Positions 32,416 through 43,474 of a stretch of 64,000 bases of DNA are shown piece after piece (position 1 is the stretch's first letter; every line of letters begins with the position of its first letter). Under the pieces are notes generated by a model. It saw only the letters and a list, made by a program, of their open reading frames with translations. It did not search any database and was not told the DNA's origin. Source of the DNA: Microcebus murinus (lineage: Eukaryota > Chordata > Mammalia > Primates > Cheirogaleidae). The translations under genes were made by a program, and so were the position numbers. The stretch covers positions 14,122,501-14,186,500 of the forward strand of contig NC_134113.1 of NCBI RefSeq assembly GCF_040939455.1, in the 5' to 3' direction.

Positions 32416-33035
32416 TAATTGCAATGACTAATTGCTTGTGAATATAATCGTTCTGGGAGCCAGGGGGAAGGAAGCCACTTGGCCTGCTTCTCAGGGCAGC
32501 TGGATGTGCTCGAGGGCCGTCTTCCAGAAGCCCTGGAGGAGGGTGTCTAGATCCTGGCAGGCCGGCAGTCCCTCCGCGGGGAGGAGGAGGCACAGACTCC
32601 AAGTCAGTCCCCTCCTCCCAGAGTTGGTGGAGAGGCTTAGAGCAGAGACACACAGCTCTCTGTTGAAGACACTTGGCTGTGGGAAGCAAAGTCCTTATGC
32701 CTCTCCCCGCCGCCTCCCCGATCCCGAAGCCTCTCCTTGAACGAGGGCAGGCCCTGCCTGCTTGTGTGGGGAAGGAAAGGGGGTTCTGGGATGGCTGGAG
32801 GCGTGGGGGTGGACATGGGCAGGGCCTAATGAAAGGGGTTGTCCCCTCTCTGCTTGCTCCTTCATTCTGTGACTCAGACACCCCACCCAGCACCACCTGG
32901 GGTGGCTCTGGACTTGTGGACTCACCCCACTCCCTCCGGGCACCCACCCTGCACCCTGTGCCCCCCCCCTCCCCTGGCGTCCCTGGCCCTGGAGTCTGGG
33001 GGCGGGAGGGGCCCTGGGCATTCTCCAGCAGCCTG
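32416..33035. other. GC-rich intronic sequence
   Basis: GC-rich with overlapping low-complexity open frames. It leads into the promoter-like patch at 33.04 kb. No exon supported. Confidence 0.35.
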
Positions 33036-33110
33036 CCCTGTCGCCTGGCGACGGCTCCGTTTTCCCAGGCCCGGCCCCTTTTATATCAGGGGGACAATGT
33101 GCGCGCACAG
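33036..33110 (+). promoter_or_regulatory. Promoter-like cluster: X-box-like palindrome, TATA-like, GCGC palindrome
   Basis: GTCGCCTGGCGAC (33040-33052) is a perfect 13-base palindrome close to the RFX X-box. TTTTATATC (33079-33087) is TATA-like. TGTGCGCGCACA (33098-33109) is a perfect 12-base palindrome. All three fall within 75 bases of locally GC-rich sequence and outside any recognised repeat. This could be an alternative promoter or enhancer in the intron; nothing here shows that it is active. Confidence 0.3.
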
Positions 33111-35275
33111 TGAGGGCCTTGTGTGGCACCCAAGCCCCGAGCCCTTTGACTGGAGGAATTTTTCAAGTGCTGACCTCTCTCCGTGAGGTCCTACGCCGTC
33201 CAATCCGACGGCCTGGTGTCCCTGCCGCTTCCTACCGGGCTCTCTCGGGGAGGGGGGGGACAGTGAGAGCTGTCACCCCCACCCTCGGAGAGTCTTGGGG
33301 GAGAGCTTCGCCCTCGGAACTGAGGCTAGAAAATCTGGGGGAAATGTCTTTGAGCCGAAGGGAGTGTGGGGAGAAATCTGATGGATGCTGTTTCTTCCTA
33401 AAGTTCTTTCTTCTTGGCTGCTTTCTAAAGAACTCTGCCGATGCTGTGGGATTGGGGGGCGGGGCGCGGGGGGGCGCTTTCCTCTCTGGCCTCTGTTTCC
33501 TCATGTGAAACAAGGATGGACTAAGATCATAGCCCTCCCCCCCCCCCCCACGAGACTGTTTCCATCAGAATGACATTCAGGCACCTTCTGTAAGGGACAG
33601 AGTTCTGTGTCTGAAAAAGAAATAGACTTTGGCTGACTTAGGCAAAGTAGGGATTTATTGGAAATAGGTGGGGAAGCTTCCAGAAGTGAAGAAAAATAGG
33701 AAGCTCAAGACCCCAGGCCCCTCCAGCCGGAGGATCGAGGCGGCGGGAACAGTGTCTTGTTAAATCGGCTCCTGTTGGCTTTCATCCGTGTTCCTCTCTG
33801 TTCAAAAATCAAATTCCTAGGGAAGAGCAAGCGTGGCTTATTCCACCCCTTGCTCTGCGGATGCTGTTGGACAGTCCCACCAGGACTGCACAAAAGAGAG
33901 AGGCCGGTTCCATCCATGCAAATGCAAATTGAGGGGCTGTTACCAGAGCAAGGCAGAATGGAGACAGGACAGGCCAAACTGAGATGTTTCCCTTGAACAA
34001 CTGCATCCGAGTATCTAGAGTGGAGCTGAGGAGACTGTTTTAGCATGATGTAGAGCCAAGTTTAAAAACCCCCAAGCTAGAGGACTTGCTTCCCGTAGCT
34101 TCCAATTGGTAGAACTGGAACCCCTGGGGGAAAACAGAGGGAGACATATTTCAGTTCAACGTCCAGAAAATGTGTCTCACTGGCAAAGTCATCCAAAGAC
34201 CAAGTGGGCTGCCTGGTGAGGGAGTGAGCTCTTCGTCACTTGCAAATGTTCAAACACAGCTGGGCTACTCATTCGGGAGAAATAATGGGGCTCAGACCAC
34301 AAAGGGGTCAGACCCCAAGCCCTTAAAGGAGACTTGGACCCACAGTCTCTCATTTTCCCCTCTCTGGCGTTTGCTCTAGGCACCTCTCATGCCCTTACCT
34401 TGCTTTCCTCTGAGGAGTTTAATGGTTTCACTGTGAGTCTCACCTCCAACTCCAGTGTGGCTTTCTGGCCCGGGCCCTCCGAGTGACCTTCTTTCGAAGG
34501 AGTCCCCGAGATGCATGGATCCTTCTTGAGCAATAGCTATTCCCGGGCTGGAATCTACACACTCCACCCCGCCTGACTGGGCAGACGCCAACTGCATTAC
34601 AGAACGTCTCTTCTCCCCGGGGCCTGTGGAAGCATGCCTGGGACGTGGATCCTTGGCAGGACAGAGGCCGTCTGTGATGGTAGGAGAAGGGCCGGTGCTT
34701 CGTGTCCATTTTTCCTGACCACCTACCCAGGTTTGCAGCAGGGCTAGGGCTGTGGGTTTCCTGAAGATTTGCACTGAGCTGATTGTCATCTCCAGAATGG
34801 GCTTAGCTAAGTTGGGGGTTGCCTGTGCAGCTGCTTGTAGGAGACAACGCAGTCAGTGAGTGAAGGGGCAGGTGGTAGGAAAAAACATAGGCATCGAGAG
34901 CTATCTCCTGCTATAAGGAAAATAGCAGCACAAGCTCCATGACAAATGGTAGCTGCCACTTGGTTTCAGCTGCAGAGAGGTGACAGGGAGCAATGGGAAC
35001 TGCACTGGGCATGAGAATGGAGGCCCCTTCTGAGGCAGCAGCTGCAGGCCACTCAGCTGGTTTTCATACACAGGAAAAAGGGCCCGGTGTTGCTGACTTG
35101 CTGATTTTCAAAGGAAGCCAGAAATTGGCATTTTTATTTGAATTTTCTACTTAAAAGTATATACTTTAAGCTGAACAAAACAAGACTGCAGACTCTACGA
35201 GGTCTACCAATTGGCAACTTCTGATAAAGAAGACAGGAGTCAGGGTAAATATTTGGTCTAGTTTCTCTTCTGGAA
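33111..35275. other. Intronic sequence with a poly(C) tract
   Basis: 33535-33550 is a run of C. 33600-33720 has words suggestive of an old LTR or LINE relic (AGTAGGGATTTATTGG), not assignable. No exon recognised. Confidence 0.35.
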
Positions 35276-35279
35276 TTTT

Positions 35280-35369
35280 CTCCCAGCTGGACTGTAAACT
35301 CGAAGATGGCAGGATGTTTGGTACAATTCCAAGGGCCTAGCACAGTGCTGAGTATGTAGTATTTTCTGA
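35280..35369 (+). repeat. L2 3' end fused to a minisatellite
   Basis: CTGGACTGTAAACTCGAAGA, then GGCCTAGCACAGTGCTGAGT is a sense L2 end. It runs straight into the GGAT array. Confidence 0.65.
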
Positions 35370-36056
35370 TAGATGGATGGGTGGATGGATGGATGGATAA
35401 GATGAATGGGTGAGGTGAGAGGGATAGATGGATGAGATGATGAATGAATGGGTGAGATGGATGGGTGAGATGGATGGATGGATAAGATGGATGGAGGGAT
35501 GAAATGGATGGATGGATGGTTGAGATGGATGGGTGAGATGGATGGATGGGTGAGATGGATGGATGGATGAATGAGATGAATGGATGGATGGGTGAGATGG
35601 ATGGATGGATGGGTGAGATGGATGGATGGATGGGTGAGATGGATGGATGGATGGGTGAGATGGATGGATGGATGGGTGAGATGATGGATGGGTGAGATGG
35701 ATGGATGAGTGAGATGGATGGATGGGTGAGATGGATGGAGGGAGGAGATGGATGGATGGGTGAGATGGATGTATGGATAGATGAGATGCATGGATGGATA
35801 GATGGATAAACGGATAAGATGGATGGATGGATGAGATGGATGGGTGAGATAGATGAATAGATGAATGGATGGGTGAAATGGATGGATGGATGAGATGGAC
35901 GGGTGAGATGGATAGATGGATGTATGGATAGATGAGATGCATGGATGGATAGATGGATAAACGGATGAGATGGATGGATAGATGAGATAGATGGATGGGT
36001 AATAAGATGGATGCATATATGGATGGAGAGATGAATTGGTCGACAGACAAATGGAT
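35370..36056. repeat. GGAT/GAGAT minisatellite
   Basis: About 690 bases of GGAT and GAT units organised in higher-order blocks such as GATGGATGGATGGGTGAGAT. Near 35640 the order is regular; toward 36000 it is more varied (TGGATAGATGAGATGCATGG appears twice, about 165 bases apart). The long minus-strand frames made of Ser, His, Pro and Ile are a by-product of the repeat, not genes. Confidence 0.95.
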
Positions 36057-36224
36057 AATAAATGCTCTTGGTCTTCCTTTTGTGCCCTGCTCTTTCACTT
36101 TGACAGGCCCTACATCCCTTTTCTCAACAGAGCACATAGTATCCTCAAGGTCCCCTTGTCATCCTACTTATGCCATCAAAACCCCTTTTCTGAAATGATC
36201 ATGTATTAATCACTTGTCCCTTGG
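36057..36224. other. Intronic sequence, nothing recognised
   Basis: Short unique stretch between the minisatellite and an L2 end. Confidence 0.35.
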
Positions 36225-36312
36225 TCTGAATTCCCTTTCAGTGTATTATCTTTTCTGTGGGCATTTCCCCAGGTTGGGCCCTTAGTAGATGCACAATAAA
36301 TGTGTGCTGAGG
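36225..36312 (+). repeat. L2 3' end fragment
   Basis: TTAGTAGATGCACAATAAAT followed by GTGTGCTGAG matches the L2 tail. Confidence 0.55.
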
Positions 36313-36714
36313 GCAGGATTTAGCCTTCTTAGCATTAACCTTTTTTGAGGTATGAAGGTTGTAGGCTTCCAGACATCTGTAGAAATGAGGGTGACATGGT
36401 GTTGTGTCTTCAGAGAGGAAAGAGATGATAGGAGTAGGAGATGACATTCTGGCCTATCTTCAGTCACAGAGAGTGGGTGGTTGATGACTTTGTTTACCCT
36501 AAAGGCCTGTGCTGGGGAGGAAGGGGAGCTCCCAGGGAGCAGACGGGGCAGGCCTTCATCATGCTGGACACTAAGCAGGGTTTCACTGAGAGCGAGGCAG
36601 ATATTGCCATCTTCCTCCTCTTGGGGAGAGAAAATGACCTGTCACTTCCCCAGGGACATACCCAACTGAGCTCAGCCCTCCACATACCATGTTGAAGGAC
36701 AGGATGGAAAGAGA
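36313..36714. other. Intronic sequence, nothing recognised
   Basis: No exon or repeat supported. Confidence 0.35.
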
Positions 36715-36900
36715 GGAACATTAGTCAAACACCTGCCATGTGTCAGGGGTATCATTCATGGGGTCCTTACGGCAGACATAGCAATGTCCTTACTTTTACA
36801 GATGAGGAAACTGAGGCTAGGAAGGTTGATGTTTGTCTGAGGCAGTGCTAGGAAGTAAGTAGCCAGACAGGACCCCGGTCTGTCTCTAAGGCTAGCAGTG
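36715..36900 (-). repeat. MIR SINE
   Basis: CACCTGCCATGTGTCAGGGG, TACTTTTACAGATGAGGAAA, and CTGAGGCTAGGAAGGTTGAT are in reverse-complement MIR order. Confidence 0.8.
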
Positions 36901-36989
36901 CCTGCCTCTTGTCCTACCTGGGGAGGTGAAGCTCCACCGTTGCAGTCCACCGGTGAGCAGCACGCATGCACTTTCTTGGCAGTTTCCCA

Positions 36990-37150
36990 GAGACCTTAAA
37001 TTCTGCGTCCCCATTTAATCCTCTTGAAAGCTCTATAGTAGAGCTTCTTATCCCCATTCTGCCGAAGAGGAAGCAGAGGCTGGTCCAGAGTCATGCAGCA
37101 GGTGCCAGAGCTGCCCACTGAAACCGAGATCTTCTGCTCTGTGCCTGTCA
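36990..37150 (-). repeat. MIR SINE
   Basis: CATTTAATCCTCTTGAAAGC, TTATCCCCATTCTGCCGAAG, GTGCCAGAGCTGCCCACTG in reverse-complement MIR order. Confidence 0.65.
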
Positions 37151-37404
37151 CTTATTTTTCCTGCACAATAAGGGACATGCAGAAAATCCATGTGTCCCCC
37201 GGGTGCTCGCAGTGCCTGCTCAACTCCTCTGGCCTTGCCTGTGTTCTCCCCACAGACACATGCGTCCAGATTCCGCCACACTCATCTTTGCAGCCTGAGG
37301 CCCTGGCAAAGAACAGATGCCAAACCCTGGACAGACTGATGGATGAACCCTCCGGCTAGGCTGGCTGCCCCTTCCATGGGCTCAGTGGGATCTCTGTGCT
37401 AGTG

Positions 37405-37545
37405 TTCTGTGTGGTCACTGTCCGTCTTTGTGTCTGTCCCTCCTGTTAGGTAGTAAGCCCTCTGAGACCAAGAACTATGTTGTCTTCATGCTTGTTTCCT
37501 TGGAGCCTGCAGGCTCTAACACATAGTAGGTCTTCGATCTGTGTA
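37405..37545 (+). repeat. L2 3' end
   Basis: TTAGGTAGTAAGCCCTCTGA, then GGCTCTAACACATAGTAGGT is a sense L2 end. Confidence 0.6.
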
Positions 37546-37549
37546 TGTT

Positions 37550-37815
37550 ACCCGTCTCTCAAAGAGGCCTTCCCTGACCAACCGAAGTCTGATCTACCCT
37601 GCACCCCCCAGCTTATCCTCAGTCACGTTCGTCTGTGCATTTTATTCATAGGACTCATTCTTTTTATCCGGTCTGTTTTTTGTCTTTTCCATGAGCCTGT
37701 AAGCTCCACAAGGACAGGCGCTGTATCTGCCACCGTACCTGCTATTTCTGCCCCTGTGCCTACCTAGCTCGGTGCCTGGTCACATGTGGCTCCATAAGTA
37801 GTGATTGGATGAGGA
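37550..37815 (+). repeat. L2 3' end
   Basis: AAAGAGGCCTTCCCTGACC, GAGCCTGTAAGCTCCACAAG, GCTCGGTGCCTGGTCACATG. It is a second L2 end in tandem with the previous one. Confidence 0.75.
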
Positions 37816-38960
37816 CGTGCATAAGTAATGTGAACTGAGACCAGACCCTGCCCACAAAATTCCCTTTCCCTAATTGTTGTCAGAGGTCAGCAGGATGGGG
37901 GGACATTTGTCACCTCCTGTGGCTCAGGACACTGGTGTGTCTCAGTTCCTCACCCCCACAGATCCCTGCACAGGTGGGAGTCACTGGTGGGGGCAGGGGT
38001 AGAAAGCCCTGTTTGCATACAGGTGGATCCTGTTTGTGCTAATTCTCCTCTTTCTCCTGCCCTGGAGAACTGAGGACCGTTCCCCATAAATCTTCTCACA
38101 TGCACCCGCCTCCCCAGACCAGGGATTTCCCGCCCCAGGCAGCACTGGTTTTATAATATTCTCCTTCCTGGTGGCTCAGATGTGGCAGTAAAATAGGAGA
38201 CCACCCACAGAGGTGGGATCGTCATGGAATCCGAAGCTTCCCCCACCTTCTTCCCAAGGCCAAGCACTTGATTGATTGGCTGAGGCATTCAGGGAGCTCG
38301 TTATGAGAATGAACATATTAGGGCAAGAGGAGGAGGCAGCTAATGGGAGACAAAGCCCTTGGGCGTAGCAGGTCCATCCATTTTGCTTGAGGTCAAACAG
38401 CCAGTCAATTACAGAGGCAGCAATCCCCGCCCCCAAAGGCATCTAGAATTCCAGACCATCCCTACCCTTCCCTCTGCCAGACAGAGCTGTTCAGAGGCAG
38501 CTCAAGCCTGGATGAGCCCCGCCCCCGGCAAGGAGGCAGCAGTCTGTGTGGCCCGTCAGGAGACAGACTTCTGACTCCGGGCCAGGCAGGGGGATGGACC
38601 GCCTGACCCTCAGCTCTAGCCCGACTCCATCTGCCGGGCCCTGCAGAGATGGGCAAAACACGTGGGCAAAACATTCCAGAGATGGGCAAAATACGTGTCT
38701 CTCCTGGGAAGGTGAGGTCTCATCGAGGCCAGACCTGCCTGGGTGGTATTGGGGTAGTGTGAAGTGCCCTGAGTTCCGGGCGAGAATCGAGTCGAAGGTT
38801 GCCAGTTGTGCAGGTTGAACACTGTACAATGTGACCCTCACATAGTCATCTGTGTAGATTTGTGAATTTATTACAGTGGTGCGCCAGTAGATGGCAGTAA
38901 AGTATCTTGAGGACAGGCTGCCCAGCGGACTATCCCTGGGAGATGTTATTCCTTTACCTG
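37816..38960. other. Intronic sequence with a short local duplication
   Basis: GAGATGGGCAAAA occurs at about 38646 and again at about 38679, with GTGGGCAAAAC between the two copies. A CTCF-like motif lies at 38884. No exon recognised. Confidence 0.4.
38884..38898 (+). promoter_or_regulatory. CTCF-like motif, full match
   Basis: CCAGTAGATGGCAGT matches the CTCF core CCASYAGRKGGCRSY at all 15 positions. Confidence 0.5.
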
Positions 38961-39330
38961 GTCAAGGAGCATTTGTTAAACATGTGTCTTGTGTCCTAGC
39001 TCAGCGTGCTGGTTGCTGGAGATACAGTGAGTATTGAGCCTCAGTTTCTTCTTGCCAGGAGCTTGCAAACCAGATATCTGGGGACAGGGGACAGACAGCA
39101 TGGAGCGAAAAGTGTTATGATGGTAGTAGGGACAGCCTGCTGTAGGAACAGAGCAGGGACACCTAGCCCAGCCAGAGGGCAGGTGCCGTCCAGGAACACT
39201 TCACGGAGTAGGTGTCACCCGTGAGGATCTCAGAACACGAGAAGAGGCGGGCGGATAAGAAGAGCACGAAGCTGCAGGAGCAGTGAGGACAGCACTCTTG
39301 AAGGCTCAGAGGCATGAAAGCACAGGGCAC
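38961..39330 (-). repeat. L2 LINE 3' end, degraded
   Basis: TGCTGGTTGCTGGAGATACA, GTCCAGGAACACTTCACGGA and GGCTCAGAGGCATGAAAGCA track a reverse-complement L2 with many changes. Confidence 0.5.
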
Positions 39331-39755
39331 ACCTAGGGACTAGCAGGAGGCTGGGGGTGTCCATGCAGCAGACAGCAAACTGGAGGTACCTGTCTCCTCC
39401 TGGATCATGAAGGACCCCGGGGGACTGGGCTGAATCCCCAAAATCTTAAAGCCCGGTTAGAGGTCGTGACTCTGGACAGAGACTTCTCCATCTGGACCAC
39501 GTGGGGAGGGACACAGAGGGACTGGGAGCCCTCACAGAGCAAGGCCACCTCTCTGATGTTGCCATCATCATCCATCACTCATGGCACCTGTGGGACAGAT
39601 CCAAGTCAGGTGAATCGTAATTCTGCTTTATCATGCCCAAGGGGGTAAGATTATCTTTTATTAGTAGGTTCCCACTACACGGCGTCCGGTAGGCACACGG
39701 CAAACATTCAGTAGTTTTTTGCTTTTGGAGATTCTGGTTCAGGCCCTGGGGCCAC
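39331..39755. other. Intronic sequence, nothing recognised
   Basis: No exon or confident repeat. Confidence 0.35.
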
Positions 39756-39757
39756 AT

Positions 39758-40000
39758 ACTTTGGAGCTTTCTATGTGCCAGGAACTATTCTAAGTGCTTT
39801 ATGTGTCTTGCTTCATTTAATCCTCACGACAATCCTATGAGGTAGCTACTACTATTGTTCTCATTTCTCAGGCGTGGAAACTGAGGCACATGGAAGTTGA
39901 GAGGCTTACCCCAAGTTGCACAGCAAGTGCACGGAAGAGCTGGGATTGTATCCAGGCGTCTGCCTGAGTGCCCTGCACTCTGCTGCCGTGTTGAATAGGA
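39758..40000 (-). repeat. MIR SINE, nearly complete
   Basis: CTATGTGCCAGGAACTATTC, TTCATTTAATCCTCACGACA, GGAAACTGAGGCACATGGAA, and GAGCTGGGATTGTATCCAGG are in reverse-complement MIR order. It is one of the best preserved MIRs here. Confidence 0.9.
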
Positions 40001-40004
40001 GGAA

Positions 40005-40150
40005 GCGATCTTCCCTAGTAGATACTGTCACCACTTGACAAATAGGGAGACTGAGACCCAGGGGTTTAAGTGCCTTATCTTGGAACACATGATGAGTGAT
40101 TAGTAGAGCTAAGATTTTGTCCACGCCTGTATGATTCCAAATCCATGTTT
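40005..40150 (-). repeat. MIR SINE fragment
   Basis: CTTGACAAATAGGGAGACTG, then GATTAGTAGAGCTAAGATTT in reverse-complement MIR order, directly after the previous copy. Confidence 0.65.
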
Positions 40151-41634
40151 TTCTGGCATGCCAGTGACTATAATCCTAGGTTTCCACCCTGAGCTCATGG
40201 GCCCACTCAGGACTTCTTTTAAACCCTTGCAAGAGGGATACCTACCCTGATCCTGCTCTGGCCTTTGCTAATGACACCCCTCTTGATAGGTAGAGGAGTG
40301 AGCAGAGCCGAGAAGATATACTCACCCACCCGGACCTTGCAAACTGCACCCTTGGGCCATGCTCTGGGTACCGTAGAATTCCCTGCCCAGAGGGACCTCA
40401 GCCCAATTCCAGGGCCAATGCAGGCTAATCCTTTGATCCATTCTCCCAAGAAGTGGCCAAGGGACAACTGTTATGGGAGGGGAGGGGAGAAGATGAAGTT
40501 TGGTCACATGGTCTGGCCACCAAGGAACCTGCTTGTGCAGCCTCGGAGGTGCAGGACAGAGAGGAGGGTGGGCGGGAGATGAGGGCGAATCACACATGGA
40601 AAGGGCCACGAACCAAGAGCTTCCAGTCCCTCTGCCGCCATGTTCTGGGGGTTAAGCCCAAAATCCTGATTTGTCTGAATTCTGAGTCTTCGAGGTCATT
40701 ATGAAGTTGTATTTGTCAAGGAAGGCAGACGTGTTTTATTTAAATATTTGCTAGCTTTATCTATCAATTTTAAATTTTAGACATGACACCTAGGCCTCCA
40801 TTTGTTGTTTTGCCTCAGGCCCCACAAATACTAGTGGCCAGCCTGCCTGGAATTCGCTGATGGTTTCTTTAAGGATTTGTGATGAAATTCATAAGCTGTG
40901 AAAAGGTTCTCTCTGCATGAGGCTGGCCCCATGGCATTTTATTGAAGACCATTGCTGGGAGGAAAAACCAAAACCTTGCTTTTAGGTCACACCACTATTT
41001 CCTGTTCCAACACAGTCCCGCCTAGTTGACATCTAAGCCCGCCAGCATTTTAAGAAAAGGTGGCGTTAGTATCAGAGCCGTCAGCCAGGGATTCGGGCAG
41101 TCTTGGGGAGGGAGGAACTCCACCGGTGGAGGTAGACTTTGGAAGCAGACAGACTGAGGCAGTCAGAGAGTTTGTAGAAAGGATTCTTTCACAAATGGAA
41201 GGTTGAAAAAACAGATGGCAATATCCATCTTCCAGGGGAAAGAATAAGAAGAAACTAAGAAGAAGGTTCTTGAATGTCGTGCTTACAAATTATGGATTAG
41301 AACCCAATCATGTGGCCACACCTAGCTTGTGGGACAGTTGGGATATACATTTTTATGTGTCTATAATAAGCTCTCTTACTGTGGAGAAAAGATTGACGGT
41401 GGGTATTGGGAAGCAAAGAGCTAGGTTTACGGAAATGCTGACACAGTGCCCGGTTTACAGCAAGTGACTAATGACTCTTAGTGTCATCATCGAAGACAGC
41501 AACGATCAAAGAGAGCAAAACGAACTTTTACCTTTTTTGCTTTGTGTGTGGGAGGGTGTCTAAGCCCACAAGCACCTCAGTGTAGCTACTGTTTTTCAGA
41601 GTTGAACAAAAGCACAGACGTGGAAGTCCTGCCT
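40151..41634. other. Intronic sequence, nothing recognised
   Basis: No exon, RNA gene or confident repeat. Confidence 0.35.
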
Positions 41635-41800
41635 ATTGAGTCTCTCTGGGGGTCAGTTTCCTCATCTATAGAATGGGAAAACCAGTTGTGGCATCGTGAT
41701 GGTGGTTGTGAGTGTTAATGAGAAAGGCTATAGGTTAAACCCTCTAGCACAGTCTGTGGCACAAAGTAAGTATTCAACAAGTATCTATTCATCAATCTGT
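41635..41800 (+). repeat. MIR SINE fragment
   Basis: GGTCAGTTTCCTCATCTATA, then CTCTAGCACAGTCTGTGGCA, then GTAAGTATTCAACAAGTATC is the MIR 3' half. Confidence 0.75.
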
Positions 41801-41807
41801 TCCCTCA

Positions 41808-42180
41808 TTTATTCATTCAACAAATACAAACTGAGTTCCTACTATGTGTAAAGCACTCCGGTAAGTTCTAGGAAGAGAAGAACGAATAAGGTAGGTTGTT
41901 CCTAACCTCAAGGAACTGTGTTTTGGTTTAGTGGTACACAGGCATCAATCAGCTATTAATTATCACTAATTATATTGATAAATTATGGGTCAGGATTAGG
42001 GTGCTTATGAAGAAAAATGGACAAGTAAATGGATTTGAGAAATAATTAAAATGTAGACTCACTGGGGATCGGGAGGGGGAGAGAGGTAGCAAGGAGGATG
42101 TCTATACTTCTGCCTTGAGCAATTGGTAGATAAGGATGCCGTTTACTGATAACAGGGAAGACAGAGGCAGGAATGTAGAG
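41808..42180 (-). repeat. L2 LINE 3' end
   Basis: TTCATTCAACAAATACAAAC, GAGTTCCTACTATGTGTAAA and CCTAACCTCAAGGAACTGTG fit the reverse-complement L2 end. The right half is weak. Confidence 0.65.
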
Positions 42181-42184
42181 GATA

Positions 42185-42300
42185 GTCTTAGAAGGATGGA
42201 CAGATGGTTGATTGGATGGATGGATGACAGACAAAGGGATAAATGAAGACAGCTTTATTAGACAAATGGATGAAAAGAAATGGGTGGATGGATAGATCAA
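42185..42300. repeat. Short GGAT-rich simple sequence
   Basis: GGATGGACAGATGG, GATTGGATGGATGGATG and GGGTGGATGGATAG form an imperfect version of the larger array at 35.4 kb. Confidence 0.6.
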
Positions 42301-42344
42301 TAATAAGTCCTTGATAGAGTATATAGGGCATAACTCAATACAAT

Positions 42345-42515
42345 AATACAGCATTATTTATTTATGTAGGATTCCTTATTTCATTTAGCTCTCAAAATGG
42401 CCATTAGAAATATGTAGCACAATTATTAATATCATTCTTTCACAGAGGATAAAACTGAGACATGGGGAGGTCAAGTAACTTGACGGAACCAGAACTTGAG
42501 TCTCCAATCTTCCCA
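42345..42515 (-). repeat. MIR SINE, degraded
   Basis: TTTCATTTAGCTCTCAAAAT, CACAGAGGATAAAACTGAGA and GGAGGTCAAGTAACTTGACG are in reverse-complement MIR order. It ends about 180 bases before the second SYN3 exon. Confidence 0.7.
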
Positions 42516-42698
42516 TCTGCACTCCTTCCTCTCTGCCTGGAAATAATGGGAGAGTTAGGGATCAAGGCTGGAGGAAAGAGGGAGAAGGTCCAGAATGCAT
42601 CTCGGTACACACCTCTGGGGTGGGGCCTTTGGGAGAAGGGGGAAAAGAGTGACGCTGTCTGCATCCTTACTCAGCAGATTTCTTCCTCTCTGTCCCAG

Positions 42699-42756
42699 GT
42701 CGAAGTATTTCCACGGAAAGAAGGTGAACGGAGAGATTGAGATTCGAGTGGAACAG
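42699..42756 (+). CDS. SYN3: Synapsin III, second coding exon (rest of residue 104 to 123)
   Basis: 58 bases between acceptor CTCTCTGTCCCAG (AG at 42697-42698) and donor GTAGGT (42757). The first base completes the Trp104 codon left open by the previous exon. The remaining 57 encode SKYFHGKKVNGEIEIRVEQ, which continues domain C without a gap and matches SYN3 rather than SYN1 (KYFKGKKIHGEIDIKVEQ). This segment belongs to the N-terminal part of the ATP-binding fold shared by synapsins. The exon ends in phase 0, so the next exon should begin a fresh codon (AEFSELN is expected from the family). I do not see that exon in the window. Confidence 0.96.
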
Positions 42757-43104
42757 GTAGGTGGGGCTGCATCTTTAGCACTGTCACCCTCACCTTTTCT
42801 ACAGCTGGGGCCATTGTCATGCACAACCTTGGTTCCCGTTTTATGTAGCCATCATGAGCTAAGATTACCAGAAAAATCCCGGTTTATATACCTGGGAGTC
42901 TCATTAAATTCCAGAATTATTTGGTTCAGTGGTTTTCAATAATTTTTGTTTTAGCAGAGAACCTTGCTTCAAAGGAGATACCAAGTAGGGCTCATCCTGC
43001 AAAATTGAGGCAAGTAAAGTTGCTCTGATGGAGATGAAAGGAGAAGCCTAAGAGTCTGTCTGCTCCAGTCTGTTCCCCGTAGCCCCTGAGGCATTGCCTT
43101 GCAA

Positions 43105-43265
43105 CGCTGGGGCTGGGGAGCATAGTTTGGGAGCATCATGGGTTCGAATCCTGGCTCTCTCATTCCAGGTGTTGGGCAGAGAACTTAACTTCTCTATGCC
43201 TCATTTTCCTTGTGCCATTATGGTTGGGATTAAATTATTTAAAATCTCAAATGAGATCAGAATCA
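43105..43265 (+). repeat. MIR SINE
   Basis: ATGGGTTCGAATCCTGGCTC (B-box), GAACTTAACTTCTCTATGCC, and TCATTTTCCTTGTGCCATTA are in MIR order. Confidence 0.8.
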
Positions 43266-43474
43266 TCAAGACTAACTCCTATTATTACCATTAATATCAA
43301 CATCCAGGTCCCTCATTTTCTGTGGAAAGAAACACGGACAAGGCCACCGAGAGAGGCAGTGGCAGGATTAGGGCTAGAAGGTGTGGTCTCCTGGCTCCAG
43401 ATGGAAGGTTCCTCCCACTCATTCAGTGAGGTCCTCCTCTCTGCCAAGCACTGTGCTCAGCCTTGGGAGAGCAC

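Larger units (their letters stand above)
24039..42698 (+). other. SYN3: SYN3 intron between first two coding exons
   Basis: 18,660 bases bounded by GTAAGC and TGTCCCAG, phase 2. It holds no other exon I can recognise. Contents are listed separately: LTR-like sequence, MIR and L2 copies, a DNA transposon, a promoter-like GC patch, a minisatellite and CTCF-like motifs. Confidence 0.9.

Noticed and set aside
32408..33129. Overlapping frames of 140-180 codons on both strands
   Set aside because: Typical of GC-rich noncoding DNA. No conserved motif is visible.
35370..36056. CRISPR-like array of repeats
   Set aside because: No spacers. The units are continuous GGAT variants in a mammalian intron.
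35258..36137. Two long minus-strand frames (252 and 266 codons) rich in Ile-His-Pro-Ser
   Set aside because: They are translations of the GGAT minisatellite in two frames, with no unique domain or splice signals.
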